DNA of 59,778 nt from Spirochaetales bacterium. Lineage in GTDB: Bacteria; Spirochaetota; Spirochaetia; JC444; Marispirochaetaceae. A model generated the notes under the pieces. The model searched no databases. It was given only the letters and a program-made list of their open reading frames with translations, and was not told the DNA's origin. Location: NCBI GenBank assembly GCA_016935695.1, contig JAFGQL010000100.1:1-59778 (forward strand). Direction: 5' to 3'. Positions 8,815 through 16,914 of the stretch are shown piece by piece (the stretch's first letter is position 1; the number at the start of each line of letters is the position of its first letter). A program made the position numbers and the translations under genes.

Positions 8815-9276
8815 CTATAGGCAGCCGAGAAGCGACTCGACATTGATGCTGCCATCCGGCAGGTGGAAATACGAGGTGAGGATCAGCCCGGTGGCAAAAT
8901 CTGTTTTTAATTCTTTTCTGTGCATCAGAGGAATCAGCATGCAGAATTCTCTGTACAGCTGCCGATACACGGCCAAGGAGCCGCTGTCCGGTTGCTGTTC
9001 CTTGAACAGAAGCTGCAGTTCTTTGACCGGGCTAATCCCGCCGATTATTTCCTTTTGAATGTCTTTCCTGAAATATAGATGATAATGATACCTGCGTTCG
9101 CCCTCCTGTAGGGCAGGAGACATGTTGAGCATGAAAGGGGGGGCTGAGGGTCCGATCGCGAATTTGAAAAGATAGCCGCCGTTCGACGTCAATACTGACG
9201 GAGAAAGCAGGCGCGAGAGCAGTTCGGATACCTTGTTTGAAGTCAGTTTTTCACCGTTGAACTCAAGTTCATCCAT
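8815..9276 (-). CDS. Unknown soluble protein, 153 residues
   Basis: I do not recognise this protein. It begins MDELEFNGEKLTSNK, has no signal peptide or membrane segment, and has a mixed composition with a YHYHLYFRKDIQKEI strand-helix stretch and a C-terminal LPDGSINVESLLGCL. It lies 87 bases upstream of the DUF485 gene on the same strand and may be co-transcribed with the symporter genes. No Shine-Dalgarno precedes the ATG; TACTGT lies five bases upstream, compatible with a leaderless message. It is divergent from nspC. Confidence 0.6.
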   Translation of the reverse strand: MDELEFNGEKLTSNKVSELLSRLLSPSVLTSNGGYLFKFAIGPSAPPFMLNMSPALQEGERRYHYHLYFRKDIQKEIIGGISPVKELQLLFKEQQPDSGSLAVYRQLYREFCMLIPLMHRKELKTDFATGLILTSYFHLPDGSINVESLLGCL

Positions 9277-9325
9277 AGTGAACAGTATTGCGCGTTTTAT
9301 TTCCTACCGCAATCATCCTGCTCCC

Positions 9326-9354
9326 TTGTATTTTTTCTTTCGTCCCGGGATAAT
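9326..9354 (+). promoter_or_regulatory. Promoter of nspC, leaderless
   Basis: TTGTAT (9326-9331), a 17-base spacer and GATAAT (9349-9354) form a good sigma-70-type promoter. The -10 ends six bases before the ATG at 9361, so the transcript probably starts at the start codon. No Shine-Dalgarno is present. Confidence 0.55.
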
Positions 9355-9360
9355 TCTTTT

Positions 9361-10530
9361 ATGATAGATGATCTAGGTGCAATACCTTCTCCGTCCTATG
9401 TCCTTGATATGGAAGTGTTTGAGGGCAATATAGAGAAAATTTACCGGTTTCAGAAAACCGCGGATGTCCATATCATTCCTGCATTGAAAGGTTTCGCGCT
9501 CTGGAAACTGTTTGCGAAACTAACTCCCTATGTGTCCGGGGCAGCGGCCAGCGGTCTGTATGAAGGCAGGCTCATTTATGAAGAACTTGGAGTATACGCG
9601 CATACCTATTCGCCGGCGTTCAGAGAAGACGAGTTTCCGTCAATTCTGGATTTCAGCTCTCATATAACTTTCAATTCGGTTGCGCAATGTACCAGCTTTA
9701 TCCCTTTGGTGAAAGAATACAATGCCGCCGGAGGGAGACATGTCTCCTGGGGCATGCGGGTGAATCCCGGTTATTCTCCTGTCAAAACTGCACTGTATAA
9801 TCCGGCATCAGAGGAGTCCAGGCTGGGAGTGGACTACAGGGATGCTGCTGCCCTGGATCCCGGTCTGCTGGAGGGGCTGCATTTTCATGTGTTATGTGAA
9901 TCATCGGCAGAGGAATCCAAGACTGCCGTAGATGTTTTTGAACAGCGGTGCGGCGATCTTTTGAAAAGCGGACACATACGATGGGTGAACTTCGGAGGCG
10001 GTCATTTGATAACCCGGGAAGGGTATGACATCGAAACCCTTATCGCTTGTCTTTCTTCTTTCCGAAAGCGGTATCCCGGAATTGCCGTGTACCTTGAACC
10101 GAGCAGCGCGTGGGCCTGGAATGCCGGTGTCCTCAGATCAAAAGTGCTCGATGTGGTTGTTTCCGGAGGAAAACGCACCGCGATCCTGGATGTATCTTTC
10201 ACCGCGCACATGCCGGATTGCCTGGAAATGCCGTATCAGCCCCGCGTCAAAGGTGCTGAAATTGCAGATGAAACAGCCGGCACCGATGGACTGTGCTACC
10301 GCCTGGGTGGGTGCAGCTGTCTGGCGGGGGATTTCATGGGCGACTGGGTGTTCCCCCGGGAGCTGAAAACCGGGGACGATGTGGTGTTCCTTGATATGCT
10401 GCACTACACCACGGTGAAAACCACCATGTTTAACGGTGTCAGGCATCCGTCAATCGGCATTGTGGAAAACGGAGCGTTTCGCGAACTCAGACGCTTTGAT
10501 TACCATGACTATAAACAGCGGATGTCATAA
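9361..10530 (+). CDS. nspC: Carboxynorspermidine/carboxyspermidine decarboxylase
   Basis: This is a 389-residue PLP enzyme of the alanine racemase-fold decarboxylase family. The N-terminus SPSYVLDMEVFEGNI and the lysine in IIPALKGFALW (PLP Schiff base) are typical of NspC. So are the HFHVLCESSAEES segment, FGGGHLITREGYD, LEPSSAWAWN, and the active-site GGCSCLAGDFMG and DMLHYTTVKTTMFNG near the end. It removes CO2 from carboxynorspermidine or carboxyspermidine, the product of the dehydrogenase at 1642-2844. The start at 9361 places SPSYVLD at the expected position. It is divergent from the gene at 8815-9276 and followed 34 bases later by a flavin-binding protein gene. Confidence 0.92.
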   Translation: MIDDLGAIPSPSYVLDMEVFEGNIEKIYRFQKTADVHIIPALKGFALWKLFAKLTPYVSGAAASGLYEGRLIYEELGVYAHTYSPAFREDEFPSILDFSSHITFNSVAQCTSFIPLVKEYNAAGGRHVSWGMRVNPGYSPVKTALYNPASEESRLGVDYRDAAALDPGLLEGLHFHVLCESSAEESKTAVDVFEQRCGDLLKSGHIRWVNFGGGHLITREGYDIETLIACLSSFRKRYPGIAVYLEPSSAWAWNAGVLRSKVLDVVVSGGKRTAILDVSFTAHMPDCLEMPYQPRVKGAEIADETAGTDGLCYRLGGCSCLAGDFMGDWVFPRELKTGDDVVFLDMLHYTTVKTTMFNGVRHPSIGIVENGAFRELRRFDYHDYKQRMS

Positions 10531-10564
10531 CTTTATTATGGCCCGTCGTTAAAAGAGGAAGGAT

Positions 10565-11029
10565 ATGCGGAGAAATGAACGGGAAATCACTGACAGGGTC
10601 CGGCTGGCAGAGATGTTTTCGAAGGGCACAGTCTGTCATCTTGCCCTGAATGACGGAAACGCGCCATATGTGGTTCCCATGAGTTACGGGTACGAAAACT
10701 GGGAACTGTATTTTCACTGCGCCGATGAGGGGAAAAAGCTGGAATTGTTGAACACGTGCCCGGAAGCGGGGTTCTGCATCAGCCGGGAACTTGAGCTGGT
10801 CACCGGAGACTCACCCTGCAGCTGGGGCGTTCGGTATGAAAGCATCATCGGCCGCGGTACGGTCAGATTCATACAAGACCAGGAAGAGAAACGCCATGCC
10901 CTGGACATCCTGATGGCCCATTACGGTTGGAGCGGTCCGGCAGACTATTCCTCTGGCAGCTTCGCCGCAGCCACGGTTTTCGCCCTTGATATAAAAGAAG
11001 CAACCGGAAAGGCAAGCCCCGTATCCTGA
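10565..11029 (+). CDS. Pyridoxamine 5'-phosphate oxidase-like flavoprotein (NimA type)
   Basis: This 154-residue protein has the split-barrel flavin-binding fold: RNEREITD, then MFSKGTVCHLALNDGNAPYVVPMSYGYE, then LYFHCADEGKKLELL and CISRE. This is the pattern of the PNPOx-related, NimA/flavin-nucleotide-binding family, which binds FMN or heme-like cofactors in the cytoplasm. GAGGAAGG lies three bases before the ATG. It follows nspC by 34 bases and may be in the same transcript, but a functional link to polyamines is not evident. The exact substrate is unknown. Confidence 0.8.
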   Translation: MRRNEREITDRVRLAEMFSKGTVCHLALNDGNAPYVVPMSYGYENWELYFHCADEGKKLELLNTCPEAGFCISRELELVTGDSPCSWGVRYESIIGRGTVRFIQDQEEKRHALDILMAHYGWSGPADYSSGSFAAATVFALDIKEATGKASPVS

Positions 11030-11081
11030 GCAGGAGACGGAGGAACCGGAGGGATGCCGGCACCGATCATGCATGAATCTC

Positions 11082-12668
11082 TTACAAGGGGATGGTAACC
11101 GATATGACAGCCCCAGTAACGTCGCCATTCCCGTTCAGGGCATTCCGGGCCTGTATGGACCCCTGCCAGTAGTGGACAATCGACCGGACAATGGCAAGTC
11201 CCAGTCCTGAATGAGACCCTGTAAGAATGGTTTCCGATGCGGAAACGGCTGGCGGCTGGGGGCGGTAACTGTAAAACCTGTCAAATGCTTTTTCTATGGA
11301 TCCCGGGTCAAAACCGGGCCCGGAATCTTCTATGGTGATACCCAATTGTTTCTGCCTGCCTTCGGGGTAATCGATGGAAAGTTTGATTATGGAATCAGGA
11401 GGAGAAAAATCCGCGCTGTTCGACAGCAGGTTCGCGAAAACCTGTTCCAAAAGAATTCCTTCAATGGCAATCCGGGTTTCCTGGGCCTGGTTTTCCAGAA
11501 TATGCAGTTTTTGCGGGCAGCCCAAACGTCTGAATACATTCTGAGCGGTTTCCTTTACTGAAAGCTCTTCCCGAGGCAGCTGCTCGTCTTTCATGTCCAG
11601 TCTAGACAGTTCCCTCAGTCCTGTCAGCAGGGATTTCAAGGATTCCGTTTCGCTGGTGATAATGGAAAGAAAATGGTCCTTGTCTCTGTCATTTTTCGCG
11701 ATTTTTATCATGTCCACGGCGGCTCTGATAGACGCAAGAGGATTCTTGAACTCATGGGAGACATCGGATGCAAAGGATTCTATGTAGTGAACGTGTTCCC
11801 GGACTTCTTCTGAAAGACGGGAAAGAGAACGGGCAAGGTCCCCAATCTCGTCTGACCGTTTGGTATAGCTGTACGCGATAGCGTTTTTTGACGCGGGAGA
11901 GAGACTTACGAGGGCCTGTTCTCTGAGTTTGTTCAAAGGATAAGAGATGGTAATTGCCGAAATAACGGTCAGGAGTCCTGCCGCCGCGATGGAATAGAGG
12001 AAAATGGTGAACAGCCGGAGCCTCACTTCGTAAAGGTCCCTGAGTATTCTGAATGTGGATTGAGAGACAACGGCGGCACCTGTGACGGTGTTTCCGTTAA
12101 AGACGGGAAGGGCCGTGTAAAGGGTTACTGATATCTGGCCGCCGGAGGAAATCCGGGTAAAAGAGCCGTATTTGCCTTCGAGGGCAGCCTTTACTTCCGG
12201 GCCTTCTTTCAGGTTTTCCGGGTAGATGGGCGCTTCCTCCGAGGGTACCGGCGGCAGGAAAAACCGCCGAAACATCCGCACCGGGGTAGAGGCGACCTGG
12301 TACAGGAAGGACTCCCTTGTGTCCCTGGGGTTTGTCGGTTCCGGGGGTTCCGCGGAACTTGCTGTCCTGCTGATATCAGAGTCCGGTAGAATGGAAGAGT
12401 CGGCCAGAAGCTCACCGCTTTTATCCAGTATGCGGTAACGGGCTGTGTGCTGTCGGTCCATTCTGCGGATGAAACTAATAGCCGCCTCGGCTGAGATGTC
12501 GGGGGTTCCTGAAAGGGCGGCTGAAATGAGCCGCCCCTGCTGTACCAGGGAGTTTTCCAGGGCACGAAGGAGCTGCTGTTCGTAAATGTCCAGGAACATG
12601 AATGACCCCAGAGGCAGGAACACCAAAAGCAGGTTGAAGGTAAGTATCTTCAGGGCGATCCTGTTCAC
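11082..12668 (-). CDS. Sensor histidine kinase
   Basis: The 528-residue kinase has an N-terminal TM (about 8-28), a periplasmic sensor region of about 190 residues and a second TM near 220-240, then a HAMP linker with SYPLNKLREQA and EIGDLARSLS. The dimerisation domain has the phosphoacceptor His305 in SHEFKNPLASIR. The ATPase part shows the N box FANLLSNSADFSPP, the G1 box DSGPGFD and the G2 box HSGLGLAIV. The long periplasmic loop and general layout resemble the ChvG/BvrS group, but the ligand is unknown. The start is a GTG at 12668 that overlaps the response regulator stop by four bases (GTGA). It is convergent with the gene ending at 11029. Confidence 0.9.
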   Translation of the reverse strand: MNRIALKILTFNLLLVFLPLGSFMFLDIYEQQLLRALENSLVQQGRLISAALSGTPDISAEAAISFIRRMDRQHTARYRILDKSGELLADSSILPDSDISRTASSAEPPEPTNPRDTRESFLYQVASTPVRMFRRFFLPPVPSEEAPIYPENLKEGPEVKAALEGKYGSFTRISSGGQISVTLYTALPVFNGNTVTGAAVVSQSTFRILRDLYEVRLRLFTIFLYSIAAAGLLTVISAITISYPLNKLREQALVSLSPASKNAIAYSYTKRSDEIGDLARSLSRLSEEVREHVHYIESFASDVSHEFKNPLASIRAAVDMIKIAKNDRDKDHFLSIITSETESLKSLLTGLRELSRLDMKDEQLPREELSVKETAQNVFRRLGCPQKLHILENQAQETRIAIEGILLEQVFANLLSNSADFSPPDSIIKLSIDYPEGRQKQLGITIEDSGPGFDPGSIEKAFDRFYSYRPQPPAVSASETILTGSHSGLGLAIVRSIVHYWQGSIQARNALNGNGDVTGAVISVTIPL

Positions 12669-13366
12669 CCTGCTGCACCTTCCATATTCAGCCGGTATCC
12701 CAGACCGTAAATAGTCTCGATGATATCCGGGCAGTCATTCTCATGGGACAGTTTTTTCCGGATGCGCTTTATGTGTGAATCCGCCGACCGGTCGTTGAGA
12801 TACAGATCGTCGGGAAAGGCGGCCTTCAGCAGCTGTTCCCGGGTCCGCGGGGCCCCTTCTGCCCGGACCAGCGCTTCGAGAATTCTGAACTCGGTAATGG
12901 TCAGATTTACCGCGGTACCGTTCATTTCGCAGCGGATGCGGTCAAGCCAGAGGGTGAGGGGAGGGACAGACAGGAACGGTTCCTGGGCCTGGGGACTTTC
13001 CTGGAGACGCATCCGGCGGAAGAGGGCTTTTACACGGCTCAAGAGTTCCCTCATGGAGAAGGGTTTTGTCAGGTAATCGTCGGCGCCGATTTCAAGACCT
13101 AAAACCCGGTCCAGTTCGTCGTCCTTGGATGAAAGGAAGATGAGGGGCACATAGGGGTTGATGTTCCGTATCCGGCGGCAGAGCTCCAGGCCGCTCATTC
13201 TGGGCATAATGATATCCAGGATGACCAGGTCGGCCATGGATCTGCTCAATGTTTCCCAGGCGTCGGAACCGTCATGAAACAGCATGGTTTCAAAGCCTTC
13301 CATTTCAAGGGCATACTGTATTGATTTACACAGGTTTTTTTCATCATCAATGACCGCTACTTTCAT
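12665..13366 (-). CDS. OmpR/PhoB-type response regulator
   Basis: This is a 233-residue regulator. The receiver domain begins MKVAVIDDEKN and has acidic residues D7/D8, phosphoacceptor D51 in LVILDIIMPRMSG, and the conserved Lys in DDYLTKPF. The C-terminus is a winged-helix DNA-binding domain with LTITEFRILEALV and ADSHIKRIRKKL, ending in ETIYGLGYRL. I place the start at 13366 because the receiver fold begins there; an upstream in-frame ATG at 13444 would add 26 unlikely residues. A promoter lies directly upstream. It is translationally coupled to the kinase gene downstream. Confidence 0.92.
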   Translation of the reverse strand: MKVAVIDDEKNLCKSIQYALEMEGFETMLFHDGSDAWETLSRSMADLVILDIIMPRMSGLELCRRIRNINPYVPLIFLSSKDDELDRVLGLEIGADDYLTKPFSMRELLSRVKALFRRMRLQESPQAQEPFLSVPPLTLWLDRIRCEMNGTAVNLTITEFRILEALVRAEGAPRTREQLLKAAFPDDLYLNDRSADSHIKRIRKKLSHENDCPDIIETIYGLGYRLNMEGAAG

Positions 13367-13374
13367 ACAATGCC

Positions 13375-13404
13375 ATTGTAGCAGGTTTGGAAGAACCATG
13401 TCAC
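13375..13404 (-). promoter_or_regulatory. Promoter of the two-component operon
   Basis: On the minus strand, GTGACA (13399-13404), an 18-base spacer and TACAAT (13375-13380) lie eight bases before the ATG at 13366. No ribosome-binding site precedes that ATG, so the transcript is probably leaderless or nearly so. Confidence 0.55.
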
Positions 13405-13512
13405 ACATTGTGCCAGACTTGCCATATTCTTGCGCCACCGTCACGGTATATGCCTGGTGTTCATCCGGTAATCAACAGGGCTTCTTCACAGTTCGGGAAA
13501 AATACTGTACAT

Positions 13513-14277
13513 ATGTTATCCATGGAACAGTTCAGGCCGGTGACCCGGGAAGCGAAAGCCGCGGCGGCAAAAATAGCAAAACGCTGTGTGCGGGGAGTAC
13601 AGACCTACGGGATGATCTCTCCCGGTGACCGCATCATCCTGGCCCTCTCCGGCGGCAAGGACAGCATGTCCCTCGCGTATGCCCTTTCCACCATGCAGAA
13701 ATCCCTGGGATATGACTTTTACGTGAAGGCTGTGCATATCCAGCCGGATTTTGACGGCTGTACCAAAGACCGGCGGATGGACGCCATTGTCCAGGACTGG
13801 GGGATTGAGGTTGAGACCCTCCAGGTTCCCATTAAAGGCCGCCTGAAACCCGGCAGAAGCCTGAACTGTTACTGGTGTTCCACCCAGCGGCGGACCGAGC
13901 TTTTGCGGTACGCGGCGGAGAATGATTTCTCCAAGATAGCCCTCGGGCACCACATGGACGATATCCTTGAAACACTCCTGATGAACATGGCCTACAAGGG
14001 AGAAATCTCCACCATGCTCCCCATGGTCAAATACGATAAATATCCCCAGTATGTGATCCGTCCTTTATGTCTGGTCAAGGAGCATGAGATTGTGGCGTTT
14101 GCCCGGGAAATGGGCCTTTCCTCTGTGGCAAGTACCTGCCCCTACGGCCAGACCTCCAACCGCCTTGAGGCCCGCAGGGCGATAGATCTTCTGGCGGCAA
14201 AAGGCGACTACGTGAAGGAAAACCTGTTTGCAGCCATGTCCAATGTGAATACCCGGTATATGCCGGAGCAGGAGTGA
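13513..14277 (+). CDS. ttcA: TtcA-family tRNA 2-thiocytidine (PP-loop) protein
   Basis: The roughly 254-residue protein has the PP-loop ATP-pyrophosphatase motif LALSGGKDSMS, the NCYWCSTQRR CxxC pair, GHHMDDILETLL, and a third cysteine in STCPYGQ. This is the TtcA set of three cysteines that hold the Fe-S cluster. TtcA adds sulfur to C32 of certain tRNAs. I start at 13513; 13522 is equally possible, and the open frame reaches back to 13387 with no recognisable homology. The stop at 14277 abuts the pth start, so the two are co-transcribed. A different PP-loop tRNA thiolation specificity is possible. Confidence 0.85.
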   Translation: MLSMEQFRPVTREAKAAAAKIAKRCVRGVQTYGMISPGDRIILALSGGKDSMSLAYALSTMQKSLGYDFYVKAVHIQPDFDGCTKDRRMDAIVQDWGIEVETLQVPIKGRLKPGRSLNCYWCSTQRRTELLRYAAENDFSKIALGHHMDDILETLLMNMAYKGEISTMLPMVKYDKYPQYVIRPLCLVKEHEIVAFAREMGLSSVASTCPYGQTSNRLEARRAIDLLAAKGDYVKENLFAAMSNVNTRYMPEQE

Positions 14278-14279
14278 TG

Positions 14280-14804
14280 ATGATCAAACTGGTCTGCGGT
14301 CTGGGAAATCCGGGGAAGGAATACGCCCAAACCCGTCATAATGCAGGGTGGCAGATCCTGGATACCCTTGAGGGCGGGGCCGTATACCAGAAGAAATTCA
14401 AGGGAGAATTCGCAAAGGTCTTCATCCGGGAAGGATCGGGCCTCATCCTGCTCAAACCCCTTACCTTCATGAATAAAAGCGGGGAAAGCCTGAAGGCCTG
14501 TATGGATTTTTTCGGTCTGCGGCCCGACGAAATTGTCGTACTTCATGATGAGCTGGAGCTGTCTTTCGGCCGCTGGGAGATCAAGAACGGCGGAGGGCTT
14601 GGCGGCCATAACGGGCTGAAATCTATAGTACAGCACATCGGTACGAAGGATTTTCTGCGCCTGCGTTTTGGCATAGGCAGGCCGTCACACGGCAATGTTT
14701 CTTCTTATGTCTTGTCCCGGTATGCTAAAGAGGAAGAGGCATTCCTGCCGGGATATCTGGAAGAGGCGGCTTCATGTGTCCGGGAATATCTCAAAAGCAG
14801 GTAA
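14280..14804 (+). CDS. pth: Peptidyl-tRNA hydrolase
   Basis: This 174-residue enzyme releases tRNA from peptidyl-tRNA dropped by ribosomes. It has the N-terminal LVCGLGNPGKEYAQTRHNAGW (catalytic His in RHNAG), KPLTFMNKSGES, LHDELELSFG and the GGHNGLKSI loop. Length is normal (about 190). I choose the ATG at 14280, which gives the canonical MIKL start with AGGAG six bases upstream; ATG at 14277 and GTG at 14274 are in frame just before it. It is coupled to ttcA. Confidence 0.95.
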   Translation: MIKLVCGLGNPGKEYAQTRHNAGWQILDTLEGGAVYQKKFKGEFAKVFIREGSGLILLKPLTFMNKSGESLKACMDFFGLRPDEIVVLHDELELSFGRWEIKNGGGLGGHNGLKSIVQHIGTKDFLRLRFGIGRPSHGNVSSYVLSRYAKEEEAFLPGYLEEAASCVREYLKSR

Positions 14805-14898
14805 CGGCACCGTATTTTCACTTCCCTTCTGTGATTTTCTGTTGTGTGGTACTATGTAAAACGCTCTTGCAAAGAGCTATTGTATGAAAGGAGATGTC

Positions 14899-15384
14899 AT
14901 GCCGGAACAGAATAAACCGTCTCCCACCCGGGAACTCTTTGCTGCCCTGGAGGGAGTGATTGAAACATATACCGCCCGTGGGTGCCCCTGCGGGTTTCCC
15001 CGGTTTTTGCAGATTGTGTCAATTGATTGCATGGACATGAACGCCCTGTTTGCCTGCAGGGAAACCGAAGGTCTGATAAAGCTCCTGCGGGAACATGATC
15101 TGTATGATACTCAGATCATAGAGGCCGATTTCCAGACTGAGACCGAATATTGGACCTGCCGGACCTGCGGTTCCCGGTTGTTGTGGGGCTGGTCTGACGC
15201 TGTAAAAAAAATTGACCGTCAGTATCTGAAACCTGTGGTCATCCAGGCCTCCCCCCTTGGTGCGGACCCGGCTGTTCCCATACCCCTTTTTGGCGGCTTT
15301 TACGGCGAGAAACTACCTTCATCCCGATTTTGGCTGCAGGTCTCCTCCGCCGAGATGGCACAATATCTTACCCAGCTGCGTTAA
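14899..15384 (+). CDS. Unknown cytoplasmic protein with cysteine motifs
   Basis: I do not recognise this 161-residue protein. It has a GCPCG motif near residue 30 and a WTCRTCGSRLLWGW CxxC knuckle near 93, which together could bind zinc or iron-sulfur. There is no signal peptide or membrane segment. An in-frame ATG at 14884 exists, but AAAGGAG (14887-14893) lies five bases before the ATG at 14899, so I use the latter. A TACTAT hexamer (14851-14856) and a small GCTCTT/AAGAGC hairpin (14863-14877) lie upstream. It stands alone between pth and the GltS-type gene. Confidence 0.7.
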   Translation: MPEQNKPSPTRELFAALEGVIETYTARGCPCGFPRFLQIVSIDCMDMNALFACRETEGLIKLLREHDLYDTQIIEADFQTETEYWTCRTCGSRLLWGWSDAVKKIDRQYLKPVVIQASPLGADPAVPIPLFGGFYGEKLPSSRFWLQVSSAEMAQYLTQLR

Positions 15385-15475
15385 TTCCGGGTAAAAAACG
15401 GCGCACAGAGCACAATTTTCTGTAAAAATCCCCTATACTCTTTGGTAGATTATCAGACTTTGTAAGGGGTGCTTC

Positions 15476-16909
15476 ATGGATTTTTCATGGTCTTTGATCG
15501 TCGATCTGGGGATTATCGCCGGGTCTTTACTGCTCGCTACATTTTTGCGCGTGAAAATCGTGTTTTTTCAGAAATACCTTATACCCAACGCTCTCACCGC
15601 CGGATTTATCATTCTTCCTTATTACAATTTCCTTGCGCCGTATCACGGTATAGATACCCACGGTCTCGGGACCCTGGTCTATCATCTGCTGAATATTGCC
15701 TTCATCGCCATGACATTGCGTATTCTCCCTGTGGATCCTGCGGCGAAAAAGCGGGGTAATATTTTTGCCCATTCAACAGGGACCTTGTCCCAGTATGCCA
15801 TTCAGGCGGTAACGGGGCTTGTCCTTGTCATGGTGTTCATCAAGACCATCTTTCCCTCACTGAATCCGGGTTTCGGGTTCCTCCTTCCCCTGGGCTTTGC
15901 CCTCGGACCCGGTCAGGCATACGCGATTGGTCAGGGCTGGGAGCGCCTGGGTTTTGAAGGGGCCAGCAGCCTCGGACTCACCTTTGCGGCCATCGGCTTT
16001 CTGTGGGGGTGTTTCGGCGGTGTGTTTTTAATGAATTACGGTATACGAAAGGGATGGATAGAAAAAGAGTTCTTGCATAAAATTTATGAACGCAGTACCC
16101 GTTCAGGCATTCTTTCAAAAGAAGAGCAGAGTCCCTGCGGTACTACATTGACCACCGATTCCGAGGCGATCGATTCCCTCACCTATCACGCGGCGTTGAT
16201 TTTTTTCATCTATCTTTTCAGCTTTTTGCTGTTGAAGCTGGTGACCTGGCTTTTGGGATTCATCGGCCCCATGGGGCAGCAGTTTGCCGAAAGTCTGTGG
16301 GGGATCAATTTCATATTTTCCGCCCTTACGGCCATGGTGTTCAGGGAACTGATGAAGCTGTTCAAGATCTCCCACACCATCGATAATGCGACGCTGACCA
16401 GGGTCAGCGGACTGTCTATCGATCTGATGATTACTGCGGCCATAGGCGCCATCAGTCTTGTGGTGGTGAAGTCCTTCTGGCTCCCCATTCTGCTGACAAC
16501 CCTCGTTGGCGGTCTACTGACCCTGATCACCACTCCCTGGCTGTGTTCCCGGCTTTTTTCCGACCACCGGTTCCACCGCACCATCATGATCTACGGTGCC
16601 TCTACCGGTACCATGCCCACGGGCCTGAGCCTGCTGCGGGCAATGGATCCCGAGTTTGAAACCCCTGTAGCGACAGAATACATGTTTTCATCGGGAATAA
16701 CCTTTTCCCTGGCGATTCCCCTTATTCTTGTGGTGAATTATCCCACGATAAGCAAACTGGAAAATAATCCCCTTCTTTTTATGATTGCCCTGGGGGTGAG
16801 CATCTGCTATGTCATATACGTGACGGCGGCTTTCCTTATTTCTGCCAGAAAACGTGCCTTTGCCCGGTCACGCCAGCTATGGCTGGAAGACAAGAAGGTA
16901 CAGGAGTAA
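15476..16909 (+). CDS. GltS-type sodium:glutamate symporter family protein
   Basis: This is a 477-residue membrane protein with about 10-12 hydrophobic helices of the ESS (GltS) family. The N-terminal LRVKIVFFQKYLIPNALTAGFI, the GPGQAYAIGQGWERLGFEGASSLGLTFAAIGF region, and the C-terminal TGTMPTGLSLLRAMDPEFETPVA repeat the two inverted-repeat signatures of that family. It likely imports glutamate or another dicarboxylate with sodium. GltS itself is about 400 residues; the extra length is mainly a central loop (about 195-235). AAGGGG lies seven bases before the ATG. A TATACT hexamer (15434-15439) may be its promoter. Confidence 0.82.
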   Translation: MDFSWSLIVDLGIIAGSLLLATFLRVKIVFFQKYLIPNALTAGFIILPYYNFLAPYHGIDTHGLGTLVYHLLNIAFIAMTLRILPVDPAAKKRGNIFAHSTGTLSQYAIQAVTGLVLVMVFIKTIFPSLNPGFGFLLPLGFALGPGQAYAIGQGWERLGFEGASSLGLTFAAIGFLWGCFGGVFLMNYGIRKGWIEKEFLHKIYERSTRSGILSKEEQSPCGTTLTTDSEAIDSLTYHAALIFFIYLFSFLLLKLVTWLLGFIGPMGQQFAESLWGINFIFSALTAMVFRELMKLFKISHTIDNATLTRVSGLSIDLMITAAIGAISLVVVKSFWLPILLTTLVGGLLTLITTPWLCSRLFSDHRFHRTIMIYGASTGTMPTGLSLLRAMDPEFETPVATEYMFSSGITFSLAIPLILVVNYPTISKLENNPLLFMIALGVSICYVIYVTAAFLISARKRAFARSRQLWLEDKKVQE

Positions 16910-16914
16910 CGGGA

